The notes: a model not told the origin generated them from the sequence alone. Positions 42,501 through 53,200 are shown, counted from the stretch's first letter. The stretch is DNA of 64,000 nt from Acinetobacter sp. WCHA55 (GCF_002165305.2 NZ_CP032286.1:1-64000), one strand, 5' to 3'. Translations and numbers: made by a program.

Positions 42501-43372
42501 TGCAACGTAATGTGACAGGCTATGATTCAGTAAGTTCTGCAAAAGCAAGCACGGTCACAGCGACCGTTGATAGTAGCAATGATCAGTTCACTATTCCCAA
42601 AGCGAATAATGTCACGAGTTATGAGGGATTCTTATTTGGTGATGCTGAGTTGCAATTGATCTTAAGCCAAAATGGACAAAAAACTATTGTAGCTGGAGAT
42701 GTGGTGGATTATCCACATGAGTTGACAGCTAAAAGTGTGATGAATGTGCTCAATTTAACGGAAAGCAAAGAGCAGCAACCTGCAAATAATCAGCCTTGGC
42801 AAAGTTTAGTTTATGTGGATAGCAACTGTAATGCACAGTTAGATCAAGGGGAGAGTTTACTGTCGAGTCGCACCATCAAAGCCAATGAAAAAGTCTGTTT
42901 AATTCAGAGAGTGGTTTCACCAACCACAGCGCAAGGTGGTGATCGGTTTATTGCGAGCTTTAAGGTCAATGGAAAAGGAACTTATAGCGCTGCTACGGCA
43001 AAAGAAAGTAATAGTGTGAATGACATTACGACTATTGGGACAGCAGGTTTAAACATCAGTAAGTTGGTTCGAAAAACATCTACATGTCCTGCACCTAGCA
43101 ATAATACGACGCCATTTACTGTGTCAAACCAAGCTGCGAAAGGAGATTATTTGGAATATCAAATCACCTATACCAATAACTCAAACAAAAACTTAGTTGA
43201 TGTTGTTTTAAAAGATAGTGTTCCCGTGGGTACAGTTTATGGAACGATGTCATGTACAGCTACAGGTTGTCAAACTGAGGCAAATGCAGGGCAGTTGAAA
43301 TGGACAATACCTGGTGTCTTGGCACCGAAACAAAAGGGACAGGTAGGTTTCTGTGTACGCATTCCCGATTAG
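39587..43372 (+). CDS. Giant exported DUF11/SdrD-B-like mosaic protein
   Basis: This 1261-aa protein has a signal peptide ending near AIAA. Residues about 25-290 form a Gly/Ser/Asn/Thr-rich beta domain unlike its neighbours. Two DUF11 repeats follow (about 290-410 and 440-570; STTYTVRVSNNGPD-type and GDVVKYTIKAWNNGG), then a unique middle unit (about 580-760), an Ig-like stalk, an SdrD-B-like unit (VFSGRVFNDNGG, about 894-1000), a unit with DSNCNAQLDQGE, and a terminal DUF11 unit ending VGFCVRIPD. The start at 39587 is preferred because it begins a clean signal peptide; the frame opens 18 nt upstream. The N-terminal domain uses AGA/AGG/CGA arginine codons, unlike adjacent genes. Perhaps the adhesive tip; inference. 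Confidence 0.78.
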   Translation: MKRIIAFSASLGLGLILNSVAIAAVPTLEISSASGTAGTGPTTASQTNTYLFNADNPTANTFSQSYFPKTTVTYTLENQQYPNGNNSGLFFGDNTGTAAERSIFIPIGDQGAPRDNDFTSSRLNPSMGTGISITNNYGTRVVLNSSILASNVSRVTSGLGVYFGDVVVNFNRPVKNPVINLSGMGGTFGGVGITANFRLSSAPSGTTIRLLSGRNLVISGSDIRNNAGSYGATTGSGGASGSVQVENSNTITSLRFGVYLASDASSGVGWGSSGDAFVFSAASVDSMVGDLVVSKTNNVTQVYSGGTTTYTVRVSNNGPDTYTGTLLKDVVGTGLTAIAVSCSTVANNKCTTAPALSSLASIDTGSLASGEFYEILVTARVDATVGSTVSNTATVEVPTLGSSTGASCTALNSGGITRSFNQTTGACTTTDQDTVLASADLEVSKTSDKTIYNTGDVVKYTIKAWNNGGVAVTDATLTDLVPTNISSLSWTCAKYGTAVCPTTANMVTSESSNSLSATGLNLPANGKDVNYLEFIITGLAYKAGSVANTASISTSVFDRNSANNSATANMTITQNTPITTGSSQNQCSASQAVNLVSDMTFRKYDADNTLAAFDNNLKTAGSSPTVLPNSVMYGTGANGALQVRGRLSWSYGYPRSNTTGATIRVLVDGIAYAVLITPGKSSNTTASFNSLNGAQVSQSDYSLTSYQTDPGSINFTITLPTSVTSIKVVRTEFQSYAGSGVAGDDIGIGLNDVNACLKPTFQMNKVSENGTDSFNFNAFSNLTNNNAETITSGEVVTTVIGAAQSVRLKTSTSLIEQGATVVYAIPNTAISFTESASTLYSLKSIECTDTNASISGNGTGNLGGVNGMTQTIPAANVKFASKLVCRVTNSKKAGYVFSGRVFNDNGGTSSDISKAYNGSVDVGELGIAGSVVELQDCSTQAVLASATSNANGDFRIQTLQDVFSGRSNVCLVQRNVTGYDSVSSAKASTVTATVDSSNDQFTIPKANNVTSYEGFLFGDAELQLILSQNGQKTIVAGDVVDYPHELTAKSVMNVLNLTESKEQQPANNQPWQSLVYVDSNCNAQLDQGESLLSSRTIKANEKVCLIQRVVSPTTAQGGDRFIASFKVNGKGTYSAATAKESNSVNDITTIGTAGLNISKLVRKTSTCPAPSNNTTPFTVSNQAAKGDYLEYQITYTNNSNKNLVDVVLKDSVPVGTVYGTMSCTATGCQTEANAGQLKWTIPGVLAPKQKGQVGFCVRIPD

Positions 43373-43390
43373 TTAATTTTTGATATGGCA

Positions 43391-43425
43391 AACCCCTTCT
43401 GGGATTTACAAGAAGGGGTTTTTTA
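43391..43425 (+). terminator. Terminator of DUF11 operon 1
   Basis: The perfect 10-bp stem AACCCCTTCT/AGAAGGGGTT with a 10-nt loop and a T-run lies 18 bp after the third gene, so the cluster is two transcription units. Confidence 0.93.
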
Positions 43426-43874
43426 TTGCTCATTTTTATAAATGGGAGATGTAGTTTTTTTATGTATTTACTTGAAAAATATATTAAATGATAAGCGTGG
43501 ATTGAATAATTTAAAGACAGTTATAGTCCCTATTTTTCCCAGATAGTTCTCTCAGAAAAATAACATTTAGGACTTTTAAAGAGCATTAAAATTTTTTTTA
43601 GGAATTATCATTTTTGGTAGTTTTTACAAATGTTTCATTATGTAATTTTAACTTAAGTTTAAAATATATTATATATCAGCATCTTAATTTATTTTGTGTG
43701 ATTTATTGTATCTAATGAAAATCACCTAAGGTGAACTAGTTAACATTTTTTTTAAATAATGTATGGTTGTTTGTGTGATTTTTGTTTAATATTGCTTTGA
43801 GATTTGTTGCATTAATTTATAAAAAAGTGATTAGTGTCACAAAAAAATCGCATTGGTTCGCAGTGGATAAAATC
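43426..43874 (+). promoter_or_regulatory. Long AT-rich leader/promoter region of DUF11 operon 2
   Basis: About 450 bp with no gene and a very high A+T content. A possible promoter is TTGAGA (43797-43802) with TATAAA (43818-43823) at a short 15-bp spacing. Such AT-rich upstream regions are common targets of H-NS-type silencing; that is inference. Confidence 0.4.
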
Positions 43875-44369
43875 ATGTTAAACAAAAATTCTATGCTGAA
43901 AAAAATGACAATTAGTTTGATGTTTGTTGGGGTTGCTGCCAGTGCGATGGTGGCAACTGCAGCGACCAATAATGAGCCTGTCTCTGTTCAGCTTAAAGCG
44001 TTTAAAAAAGTTGTAGACAATAAGGGGAATGCGCAATTCAAAGCTGCAGACTCAATTAAACCGCAGGATGTGATTGAGTATCGTGCGACTTATACCAACA
44101 ACACCACAGGTAATATCAAAAGCTTAAAGGCGACATTACCGATTCCAGCCGATACCCAATATTTGGGTGCAAGTTTGCCTTCTGGTGCACTGGGAAGCAC
44201 GGATGGTGTCAACTTTGCAGCAATGCCATTAAAGAAAAAAGTAGATGGCAAGTTGGTCAATATTCCATTGAAAGAATACCGTGCTTTACAGTGGCAGATT
44301 GCAGAGTTACCAGCGAAAAAGTCCGTAACGGTTAGTGCTCAAGCCAAAGTAAATACTTCAAACGATTAA
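43875..44369 (+). CDS. Small exported single-domain DUF11-like protein
   Basis: This 164-aa precursor has a signal peptide (cleavage near ATA-A). The mature part is about 135 aa and a single Ig-like DUF11-type unit: KPQDVIEYRATYTNNTTGN, LKATLPIPADTQYLG, and a last strand KSVTVSAQAKV. Lysine-rich, so basic, unlike the acidic large paralogues. The start at 43875 (MLNKNSMLKK) gives a normal signal; the open frame to 43782 is rejected. It is the first gene of operon 2, 46 bp before the 900-aa protein. Its size suggests an initiator, cap or periplasmic carrier of the repeat proteins; this is inference only. Confidence 0.75.
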   Translation: MLNKNSMLKKMTISLMFVGVAASAMVATAATNNEPVSVQLKAFKKVVDNKGNAQFKAADSIKPQDVIEYRATYTNNTTGNIKSLKATLPIPADTQYLGASLPSGALGSTDGVNFAAMPLKKKVDGKLVNIPLKEYRALQWQIAELPAKKSVTVSAQAKVNTSND

Positions 44370-44415
44370 TTTCTAAATTTTACACACATCATTCCGATGG
44401 AGTCGGGGGACTTTC

Positions 44416-47118
44416 ATGTCTATGAATTTGAAAACAACAAAGCGAAATAACCTTTATTTGTCAATTGCGACAGTCTTAGGTGGGTTTGCTTTCTTTGCTA
44501 CAGGCACCACATATGCGGCTGCGCCAGCTGCAGGTACGAATATTAGTAACATTGCAACAGCATCGTATGTGGATGGTACGTCGACTACACGTACTGTCAC
44601 TTCGAATGAAGTCAAAACGACTGTTTTACAAGTGGGCAGTTTCACACTTGAACAAGACCGTAGTGCGACTGCGAATCCGAACGGTGTAGTGACCCTATCA
44701 CACGTCTTGACCAATACGGGTAATGGAACAGATAAGTTCACATTAAGTTTGGCAAACATCGCTGGTGATGCATTTGATTTCTCAAATATTGCGATTTATT
44801 TAGATGCGAACAAAGACGGTGTGCCTGATAACAACACCAATTTAATGGGACAAGTTATTACTTTAAATGCGGGTGAGTCTGCAGGTTTAGTTGTTGTGGG
44901 TACAACGGCATCAACAGCTCAGGCAAATGACTTGGGTAAATTGACTTTATCAGCAGAGAGTACGTTCATCGGTTCAAGTGATATCAAAGTTAACACGGAT
45001 ACAGTGAAAATCGTGGGCGGCGCAGTGATTCAAGTCACGAAATCTGCCAATGTTACTGCTGTAACTCGTGGTGATACGGTGACTTATGAGTTGACCTATA
45101 AAAATACAGGTAATGCTGACGCAACAAATTTAACCATTGAAGATATCCTGCCAGCAGGTGTGACGTACGTTGCGGGGTCTGCGCGTTGGAGTGGTCAAAC
45201 AGCGGCATTGACAGATGCTACTGGTGACGAAACAGCAGCGAAGTACGAATTTACCAATGGTAAAGCGCAGTTGGTATTGGCATCAGTACCACGTAACAGC
45301 ACAGGAAAATTAACTTTCCAAGTAACAGTCAACGCAAGCGCACCAGCCGGTAAAATTACCAACATTGCAACATTTGACCCGGATGGTCCAGGTACAGAAA
45401 GTCCTCAACCTACTAACCCGTATGATGTCACAGTTCAGTCGACTTATATTGGTACGATCAATGATTTAGCAACAGACCCTTACTCAGATGCTGAAGTCGC
45501 GGGTTCTAAAGATGACTTAATCTCTACCACTGCTGTTCAAGGTTCACCTATCTTATTTGGTGCTTCAAGCTCAACTGAAGATATTTGGATTCATAACCTA
45601 GGTAATGTGACTGAGACATATAACATTAAAGTCGATAAATCTAAGTTACCAGCAGGTTCTATTGTTGAATTGTTAAAGTCGGATGGTAATACACCATTAA
45701 CGGATACCAATGGTGACGCAAGTGTAGATAGTGGTCCATTGGCTTCTGGTGGTCATCTTGAAATTTCTGCACGTATTACTTTGCCAAATGGGTATACAGG
45801 GCCGATTACAGCTCCTGGCCTAGATACGATCTTAACCATTACACCTGTACATGGAACTCTATCAGATAAGATCACTTTACGTATTACTGACATCACTACT
45901 TCTAAAGTCGATTTGAGTAATGGTAAGGGTAATAAAGACTATATAGAGAATGATACTGCACTTACAGGTGAAGGCGCATATGTTGCGGCTAATATTGTAA
46001 CGACAGTAACGACTAAACCTGGTGTTGCAGGGACATTCCCGATAGCTGTGACCAATGGTGGTTCAACTGCAGACAACTATAACTTTGGTACAGATCAACC
46101 ATTACCATCAGGTTGGACCGTTGAGTACTTTGTTGCTGACGCAACTGGTGTGTGTTCTTCAACTAAAGTGACCAACACAGGTGCAATTCAGCCAAATGCA
46201 ACGGCTTATTTCTGTGCAAAAGTGACGCCTTCTGCAAATGCAACGCCTGCAAATAGCCAAGATATTGTCTTCACGATTAATTCTCCTGCAACTGGCTTAA
46301 CTGACAAGATGAAAGATCGTCTTGTTGTAGAAGCTGTTCGTGGACTGTCGTTCTTAGCTGATCAACAAGGTCAGGTCGCTCCAGGCGGTACGATTGTTTA
46401 TAAGCATACTTTGACCAACAACGGTAACGTTGTAGAAGGTGTGACAGGGGGAAGTACACTTCCATTTGCAATCACGCATGACCCATCAAATAGTGGCTTT
46501 GTAACCTCAGTTTATGTGGACAAAAACAATAATGGTGTTGCTGACGCGAATGAGTTGGTTACTGGCACTGATCTTAATGCGTGGCTAACAGCGACGAATG
46601 GTGAAGATGGTCTTTCGCCAAATGAAAGTGTAAGTATCTTGGTGAAGGTTGAAGCTCCTAGTAATGCAACTGCAGGTCAGGCCGATCTATCTATTGTAAC
46701 CATCACTCCGACAGGTGACTTGAACAGTATTGCTGCCCCAGCTGCTGTCACTGTAACTGATAAAACTACAGTGAACATTGGTCAAGTCCGTTTGGAAAAA
46801 TTACAAGCGCTAGACGCTGATTGTAATGGCGCTGAAGAAGGGAACTTCGGAACATCGACGCTTCAAGCAAAACCAGGTGCTTGTATCATTTACCAAATTA
46901 AGGCGGTAAATGATGGTAACCAAGCAGTAACTAAAGTTGTGATCACGGATGCTGTGCCAAGTTATACCACTTTAGGTACAACACCAGCAGCTGCACTAGA
47001 TCCTGCATCAAAAGGTACGGTATCGAATACAGCAAACAATTTGAAATCAACTGAGTTTGCTTTAGCACCTTCTGAAACGGTCACAATGAAGTTCAGCGTT
47101 AAGGTCGATGGACAATAA
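44416..47118 (+). CDS. Large exported DUF11-repeat protein, paralogue 3 (likely major subunit)
   Basis: This 900-aa protein is colinear with the two large operon-1 paralogues: signal peptide to about TYA, head motif NISNIATASY...TSNEV, loop DANKDGVPDNN, DUF11 repeat (GDTVTYELTYKNTGN...YVAGSARW), loop DTNGDASVDSG, cysteine unit (VCSSTKV...YFCAKV), DQQGQVAPGGTIVYKHTL with DKNNNGVADANE, and a C-terminal unit ending MKFSVKVDGQ. It is preceded by GGGGGA 5 nt before the ATG. Codon use is more uniform (CGT, GGT, GAA) than in operon 1, suggesting higher expression. A strong hairpin follows before the barrel gene, a layout like that of pilin operons. Major-subunit status is inferred. Confidence 0.82.
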   Translation: MSMNLKTTKRNNLYLSIATVLGGFAFFATGTTYAAAPAAGTNISNIATASYVDGTSTTRTVTSNEVKTTVLQVGSFTLEQDRSATANPNGVVTLSHVLTNTGNGTDKFTLSLANIAGDAFDFSNIAIYLDANKDGVPDNNTNLMGQVITLNAGESAGLVVVGTTASTAQANDLGKLTLSAESTFIGSSDIKVNTDTVKIVGGAVIQVTKSANVTAVTRGDTVTYELTYKNTGNADATNLTIEDILPAGVTYVAGSARWSGQTAALTDATGDETAAKYEFTNGKAQLVLASVPRNSTGKLTFQVTVNASAPAGKITNIATFDPDGPGTESPQPTNPYDVTVQSTYIGTINDLATDPYSDAEVAGSKDDLISTTAVQGSPILFGASSSTEDIWIHNLGNVTETYNIKVDKSKLPAGSIVELLKSDGNTPLTDTNGDASVDSGPLASGGHLEISARITLPNGYTGPITAPGLDTILTITPVHGTLSDKITLRITDITTSKVDLSNGKGNKDYIENDTALTGEGAYVAANIVTTVTTKPGVAGTFPIAVTNGGSTADNYNFGTDQPLPSGWTVEYFVADATGVCSSTKVTNTGAIQPNATAYFCAKVTPSANATPANSQDIVFTINSPATGLTDKMKDRLVVEAVRGLSFLADQQGQVAPGGTIVYKHTLTNNGNVVEGVTGGSTLPFAITHDPSNSGFVTSVYVDKNNNGVADANELVTGTDLNAWLTATNGEDGLSPNESVSILVKVEAPSNATAGQADLSIVTITPTGDLNSIAAPAAVTVTDKTTVNIGQVRLEKLQALDADCNGAEEGNFGTSTLQAKPGACIIYQIKAVNDGNQAVTKVVITDAVPSYTTLGTTPAAALDPASKGTVSNTANNLKSTEFALAPSETVTMKFSVKVDGQ

Positions 47119-47148
47119 TTAAGTCATAACATTAATAACTATTTTTGT

Positions 47149-47175
47149 GGATAGGCATTGTCAAAATGCCTATCC
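47149..47175 (+). other. Perfect mRNA hairpin between major DUF11 gene and barrel gene
   Basis: The arms GGATAGGCATT and AATGCCTATCC form an 11-bp perfect stem with loop GTCAA and no T-run after it. It sits 30 bp after the 900-aa gene and 35 bp before the 2004-aa gene. It could cap and stabilise the upstream message or cause partial termination, giving unequal expression. Confidence 0.65.
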
Positions 47176-47210
47176 CTTAACCTTGTTTTACTTGGTATTG
47201 GGGTATTTTC

Positions 47211-50200
47211 GTGATTAAACGAGTTCAGCCGCTATATAATCATAAGATCAAGCTCATTTTCTCAAGCTTAGCAACCGCTATGGCTTTGGTAAATCATGCT
47301 TATGCTATGATGCCTGCTGCTGGGCAAAATATCACCAATACTGCATATGCAAGTTTTGTACAAAAGGACGGTTTGATTGGTCAGGCCGTTTCCAATACTG
47401 TTCAAGTCACGATTAATCCCTTATATGTCATTAGTTTAACTTCACCAGCTCGTCAGGAAATTAATGCGGGTGCAAAAGTTATTTGGTTAAACACTTTAAC
47501 CAATCACAGTAATACACAAGCCGATATTGCAATTGATAAAAATTCGGTTCCAGAATTATCCAATATAAAAATTTATGTCGACAGTAATCAAAATGGCGAG
47601 TTTGATCGTTCAGACTTATTGGTGACAGGGCATTTGAGTTTAGAAAGTGGTCAAAAAGTTGACCTATGGGTCATCGCTGATTCATCGAGCTCTTTAAATG
47701 ATAGTCAACAAGTTGATTTACCACTTCGTGCATATGTTATTCAAGATCCAGCAGCTATTGCAGATGCTGTTAATGGCTTAATTAGTTTTTTACCTCAGTT
47801 AACGGCAACCAAAGCTGTCGATAAAAGTAGTTTCGAACCAAAAGCTGGTCAGTCTTACGATTTAACTTATACCTTAAACGTAAAAAATACATCTACGCGT
47901 AATTCGGGTACTAAGCCAATTGAAGTGGATGGTCAAACCATTAATGCTGTGGTGTTATTGGACGAGTTACCAGCCAATACTACGTTTAAATCAGCAAAAG
48001 CAACTAACTCAAAAGCTTTAGTGCTATACCCATTAGGTCAAGATAAATTTACCCAGCAGATCCCGAACGATAAATCACTTATTAATACTTTAGTGGTGGC
48101 TTATCCGCAAGCGTTAGCAGCCAATGCGACTGAAACGGTCGAACTGGTTGTGACGATGAACTCGAATATTAACCATACTTCGGTTTCCAATGTGTTTAGT
48201 GTAGAGCACGGCCTAGTCTCAAATATTAAAAAGACGCTGTCGAATGAAGTGGTCACCACGGTGGGTGGGCGCTCTTCCATCACGAATAACAGCAAAGATT
48301 ATTCTAATATTTTAGCGACTGGCAGTTTAACTAAGCCGTTGTATATTGCTGCAAATAGCGCCATGTGTAATGCCACGCGCAGCAGTGTAGATAAAGTTAA
48401 AATCAAAGTTCAATCGATGAAAACCGGTGATATTGAATATGTACAGGGTGTTGAAACAGGCATCAACACAGGCATATTCCGTTTTTCATTACCTACGCAG
48501 GAGTCTGCGACAGCAAAACAGAATGATCAAATTCTACAAACGATTAAGCGCGATCAAGTGGTTGTTAGCTTAACGGATTGCTTGGATGAAAATGGGAACT
48601 CCACAACCAGTATCAGTGATGTGGACACCAATGTACTCATTGATCCATATGGCGTGGTTTTTGATGCCAAAACCAATCAACCTGTTGCGGGTGCAACCGT
48701 GACGCTATTGGATGCCAATGGTAAACCTGCTGAAAATGTTGCTTATAAACTAGATGAAACCACAGGGGACAAAGTTGTTATTCCTGCAAAGCAGGTCACC
48801 AATAGTGATGGTGAGTTTATTTACCCTTATGTCGAAAACGGTACTTATAGCTTATATATCGACACCTCTACGATTGCAGGTGGAACCCGCTATAAATTTA
48901 CCAGTGATAAAACCATTTATAATAATTTTGATCAGCGTGTGGTTGATGCGTCATGGTCTTATGGCGGAAACTTCACTTTAAAAACAGGTGATGCTGCACT
49001 TAATATTGATATCCCAATCGACCCAGTTGATATTGTGACGCCAATCAATGACAAATTGGTCATTAAAAAAGAAGTGGTGGGCGATAAAACAGCTGAGATT
49101 GGTGACTTTAAAGATTATATGGTGACGGTTGCCAATATGGGTGATTCAACACTGTATGACGTCAATATGAAAGATACTTTGCCACGTGGCTTTGTGTATG
49201 TGTCAGGCACTACACGGGTCAATGGTCAAAAGAGTAACGACCCTCAGGGTGGCAAAGGTCCTTATTTAACTTTAGGCTTAGGGACACTGACACCGAAACA
49301 AGAAGCGAAAGTTCAATACCGTGTGTATGTCGGGCCAAATGCTTTAAGTGGCGATGGGATTAACCGCGTTTATGCGCAGGACAATAAAAATACCACATCA
49401 AATGAAGCGCAAGCGGCAGTCAAAGTGACACCGGGAGTATTTAGTCCAGATGGTTTTGTGGTGGGTAAAGTCTTTACCGACTGTAACCGCAATGGGGTAC
49501 AAGATGCAGGTGAGCTGGGCGTACCAGGCGTTCGTATTTACATGGAAGATGGGAACTTTGTGGTCACTGACCGTGAAGGGAAATATAACTTCTATGGCAT
49601 TAAACCCATTACGCATGTGCTAAAAGTTGACAATACTACTTTACCAAATAATGCCGAATTGGTACTGATTAGTAACCGTCAAGCGGGTGATCCAGCCAGC
49701 CGATTTGTGGACCTAAAACGTGGTGAATTGCACCGTGCCGATTTCGCGATTGCAGATACCGCAGGCGAATGTAGTCAAGCTTTGGCCACACAAATTGATG
49801 CACGCCGTAGTAAAATAGATGCGCAACTGGATGCACTTGAACAAACCTTACGTCAGGACTTAACGGTAGATCCACTGAGCAGTTATGTGACTGATGTTCA
49901 AGGTCAGCCAGCAAGTGGTTGTATTAGTGCTTCAGGGGCTTCGGCAAACTGTAATATTGAATATAAAAAAGAACAGATTAAAGAGGTTAAAACGGTTCAA
50001 GTTGAACCCGTTAAAACACCAACGATATTAGATTTAGAACAGGAACTACAACGTTCTGAGTCGAACCAACTTGCAATTTTGAACTTAAATGAACAGCAAG
50101 TACTACCTGCTCAACAAGCAACCATTCAGGTGAAAGGTGCTTTAGGAACTGACATCCGTTTATTTGTGAATGATGAGCAAATTTCTGAAAAACGTATTGG

Positions 50201-53200
50201 TAAAAAAGCAGCTTATCAGGAGCATGGTGTTGCAGGTTTAGACTTTATTGGTGTGCCGTTGCTTGCAGGTAAAAATACAGTCGCAGTTCGCCAGTACGAC
50301 AGCTTTGGCAATTTACGTGACCAACAGCAAGTGACAGTGATCGCACCTGATGCGATGAGTCAATTGGCTACGCAGCCTGTTGAACAAGTGGTGTATGCCA
50401 ATGGCAAAGACGTTTATCAAGTTGTTGTTAAGGTGCTTGACCGTAATGGTACGGCTGTTGCAACACGTACCCCTATCACGATAGAAACATCGGTGGGAAC
50501 GATTCAACTCAAAGATTTAGATCCAGATAAACCGGGTATTCAAGTTTTTGCTGAAGGTGGCTCACTGGTTATCCCAGTTCTTGCACCATTAGAAGCGGGT
50601 TCAGGTGTGCTACGTATTCGTAGTGGTATTTATGAGCAGACTGTTCCAGTTCACTTTTTAGCAGAATTACGACCAATGTTGGTTGCGGGGATTATCGAAG
50701 GTTCATTTGCATTGAACAAATTTGACCCAAAAAATTTATCGCAAAGCTCAACACAAGATGGCTTCGAAGAAGAACTGAATGATTTGTCCAGTTCAGGCGA
50801 TGGTGAAACTGCGATTCGTGGTCGTGCAGCCTTGTTCCTGAAAGGCAAGGTACGTGGGGATTATTTACTGACTTTGGCTTATGACTCAAGTAAAGAAAAT
50901 AATCAGCGTCTATTCCGTGATATTCGCCCAGATGAATATTACCCCGTGTATGGTGATGCATCGGCAAAAGGGTTTGATGCGCAGTCCACCAGTAAACTGT
51001 ATGTACGCGTGGATAAGGGCCGTTCTTATGCCATGTATGGGGACTATGTTACACGTACTGAAAATGACGAAGGGCTTTCATTGGGGCAATACAGCCGTTC
51101 ATTGACAGGTCTAAAGTCAACTGTTGAAGGGGATCGTTACCAAGTTTCGGGCTTCGCAGCACGAACCAATGCAACGCAAATCGTGAATGAATTACGTGCA
51201 ATGGGGGTTTCTGGCCCATATTCTTTAGGTATCGATACTGACGATATTTTAGAAAATAGTGAAAAGGTGGAAGTGATTGTTCGTGATCGTAACAATCCAG
51301 GTTTGATTATTGCGCAGCGTACTTTAAATCGCTTCAGCGACTACCAAGTAGATACCTATACCAACAGTATTTACCTGACCTCACCATTGAGCAGTATTGA
51401 TGAAAACCTGAATCCTGTTTATCTACGGATTACGGTAGAGTCGGATCAAGGGGGACAGGAATATACCGTTGCTGGTGTGAATGGCCGTTATAAGCTCAAT
51501 GATAAAGTGACAGTGGGTGGTTCTTATGTGCAAAATGATGATCCAATGGATCAAGAGAAAATTGCCAGTGCTAATACCGTCATTCATTGGAACGATAAGA
51601 CCAAACTGATTGCAGAATATGCATATTCTGACCACGATGCCCTGAACCTTGACCAATTGACTGATGTGAATGCATCAAATAGTACAGACACCTCGGGTGA
51701 TGGCACAGCAGCACGTGTTGAATTGGAATACAAAAATGACAAGGTCGATTTACGTGCTTACCATCAACAAGCAGATGAAGGTTTCCGTAATGCAGCGTCT
51801 TCAATCAGTTCAGGGCGCAAAGAAAGTGCAGTCAAACTGAATGCACGTTTAGATCAGTTTGGTATTTTACGTGTTGAAGCGGTCAGAACTGAAGATAGCG
51901 TGAATGAAGGTGTTCGCCATGGCGTGAGCGCTTCGATTGAGAAAGCGATTAACCGTATTGTAAGTTTAGAGCTGGGTGCACGTTATTATAATGAGTCAGC
52001 CAATGCAGCCAGTGCTTCCACCCAGAATGTTGAAACGCCATATGATGGCACCACTGTGCGCGCTAAATTAAAAACTGCACTTCCTTTTGATGGTTCAAGT
52101 GCTTTCCTTGAATATGAACAAGACATCGCGGATAGTGACCGCCGTGTATTTGCTGTAGGTGGTGATGCACAAGTTTATAAAAATATTCATGCCTATGCGC
52201 GCCATGAGTTCATTTCAAGTATAGGCGGATTATATGAGCTGAACGACACGCAAAAACGTAATACGACCGTTTTTGGTTTAGACAGTGAATATATGCGTGA
52301 TGGTTCAGTGTTTAGTGAATACCGTGTACGTGATGGTATGAGTGCTCGTGAAGCTGAAGCCGCGATGGGTGTGCGTAACCGTTGGCAACTTAAAGAGGGT
52401 CTATTCTTTAATACCAGTTTTGAAAAAGTAAAAGTCTTTGAAGGTGAAAATAAAGATTCACTAGAGTCCACTGCTGCGACTTTGGGCTTTGAACACCTTT
52501 CCAATCCACGTTGGAAAAATGTGGCACGTATAGAAGGGCGCTGGTCTAATCAAAGTGATAGCTATTTAAATACTTTAGGTACAGCGTACAAGTATTCAGA
52601 CGAAGTGACTTTATTGGCTAAAAATGTCTTGAATATTACGGACAATAAGTCTGCAGATTCTGGTGATCGCGTGATTGACCGTGTTCAGCTCGGTGCAGCA
52701 TATCGTGATTTGGCAACCAATCGTTTTGACTCCTTGAGCAAAATTGAATATCGCTACGAGAAAAATGAAACAAGTCTGAATGATCCATATGAGCGCAATG
52801 TTTACATCATGTCTCATCATATGAATTATCATCCAACACGTTCGGTACATGTATCAGGGCAATATGCGGTTAAATATTTGGATGAAACCTATGATTTATT
52901 GCAAACCAGTGGTATGACTCAAATGCTCAACAGCCGTTTTATGTACGACATTAATGAGCGTTGGGATGCAGGGGTGAATGCTGGCGTGATGTGGAACAGT
53001 GTTTCGGATGGAACCAAGTTGATGGCAGGGGTTGAAGTGGGTTATCTACTAGCCTCAAACCTTTGGGTTTCAGGTGGATATAACTTTGTAGGTTATCAAG
53101 ATAAAGATCTGATCGATAGTGATACAACGATGGATGGTGCATATTTCCGTTTCCGCTTCAAATTTGACGAAAACTTATTTAACAAAAATAAGCCTTCAGT

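Noticed and set aside
42709..42717. A third perfect DnaA box (TTATCCACA)
   Set aside because: It is inside the 1261-aa coding gene, isolated, and about one occurrence is expected by chance in a window of this size.
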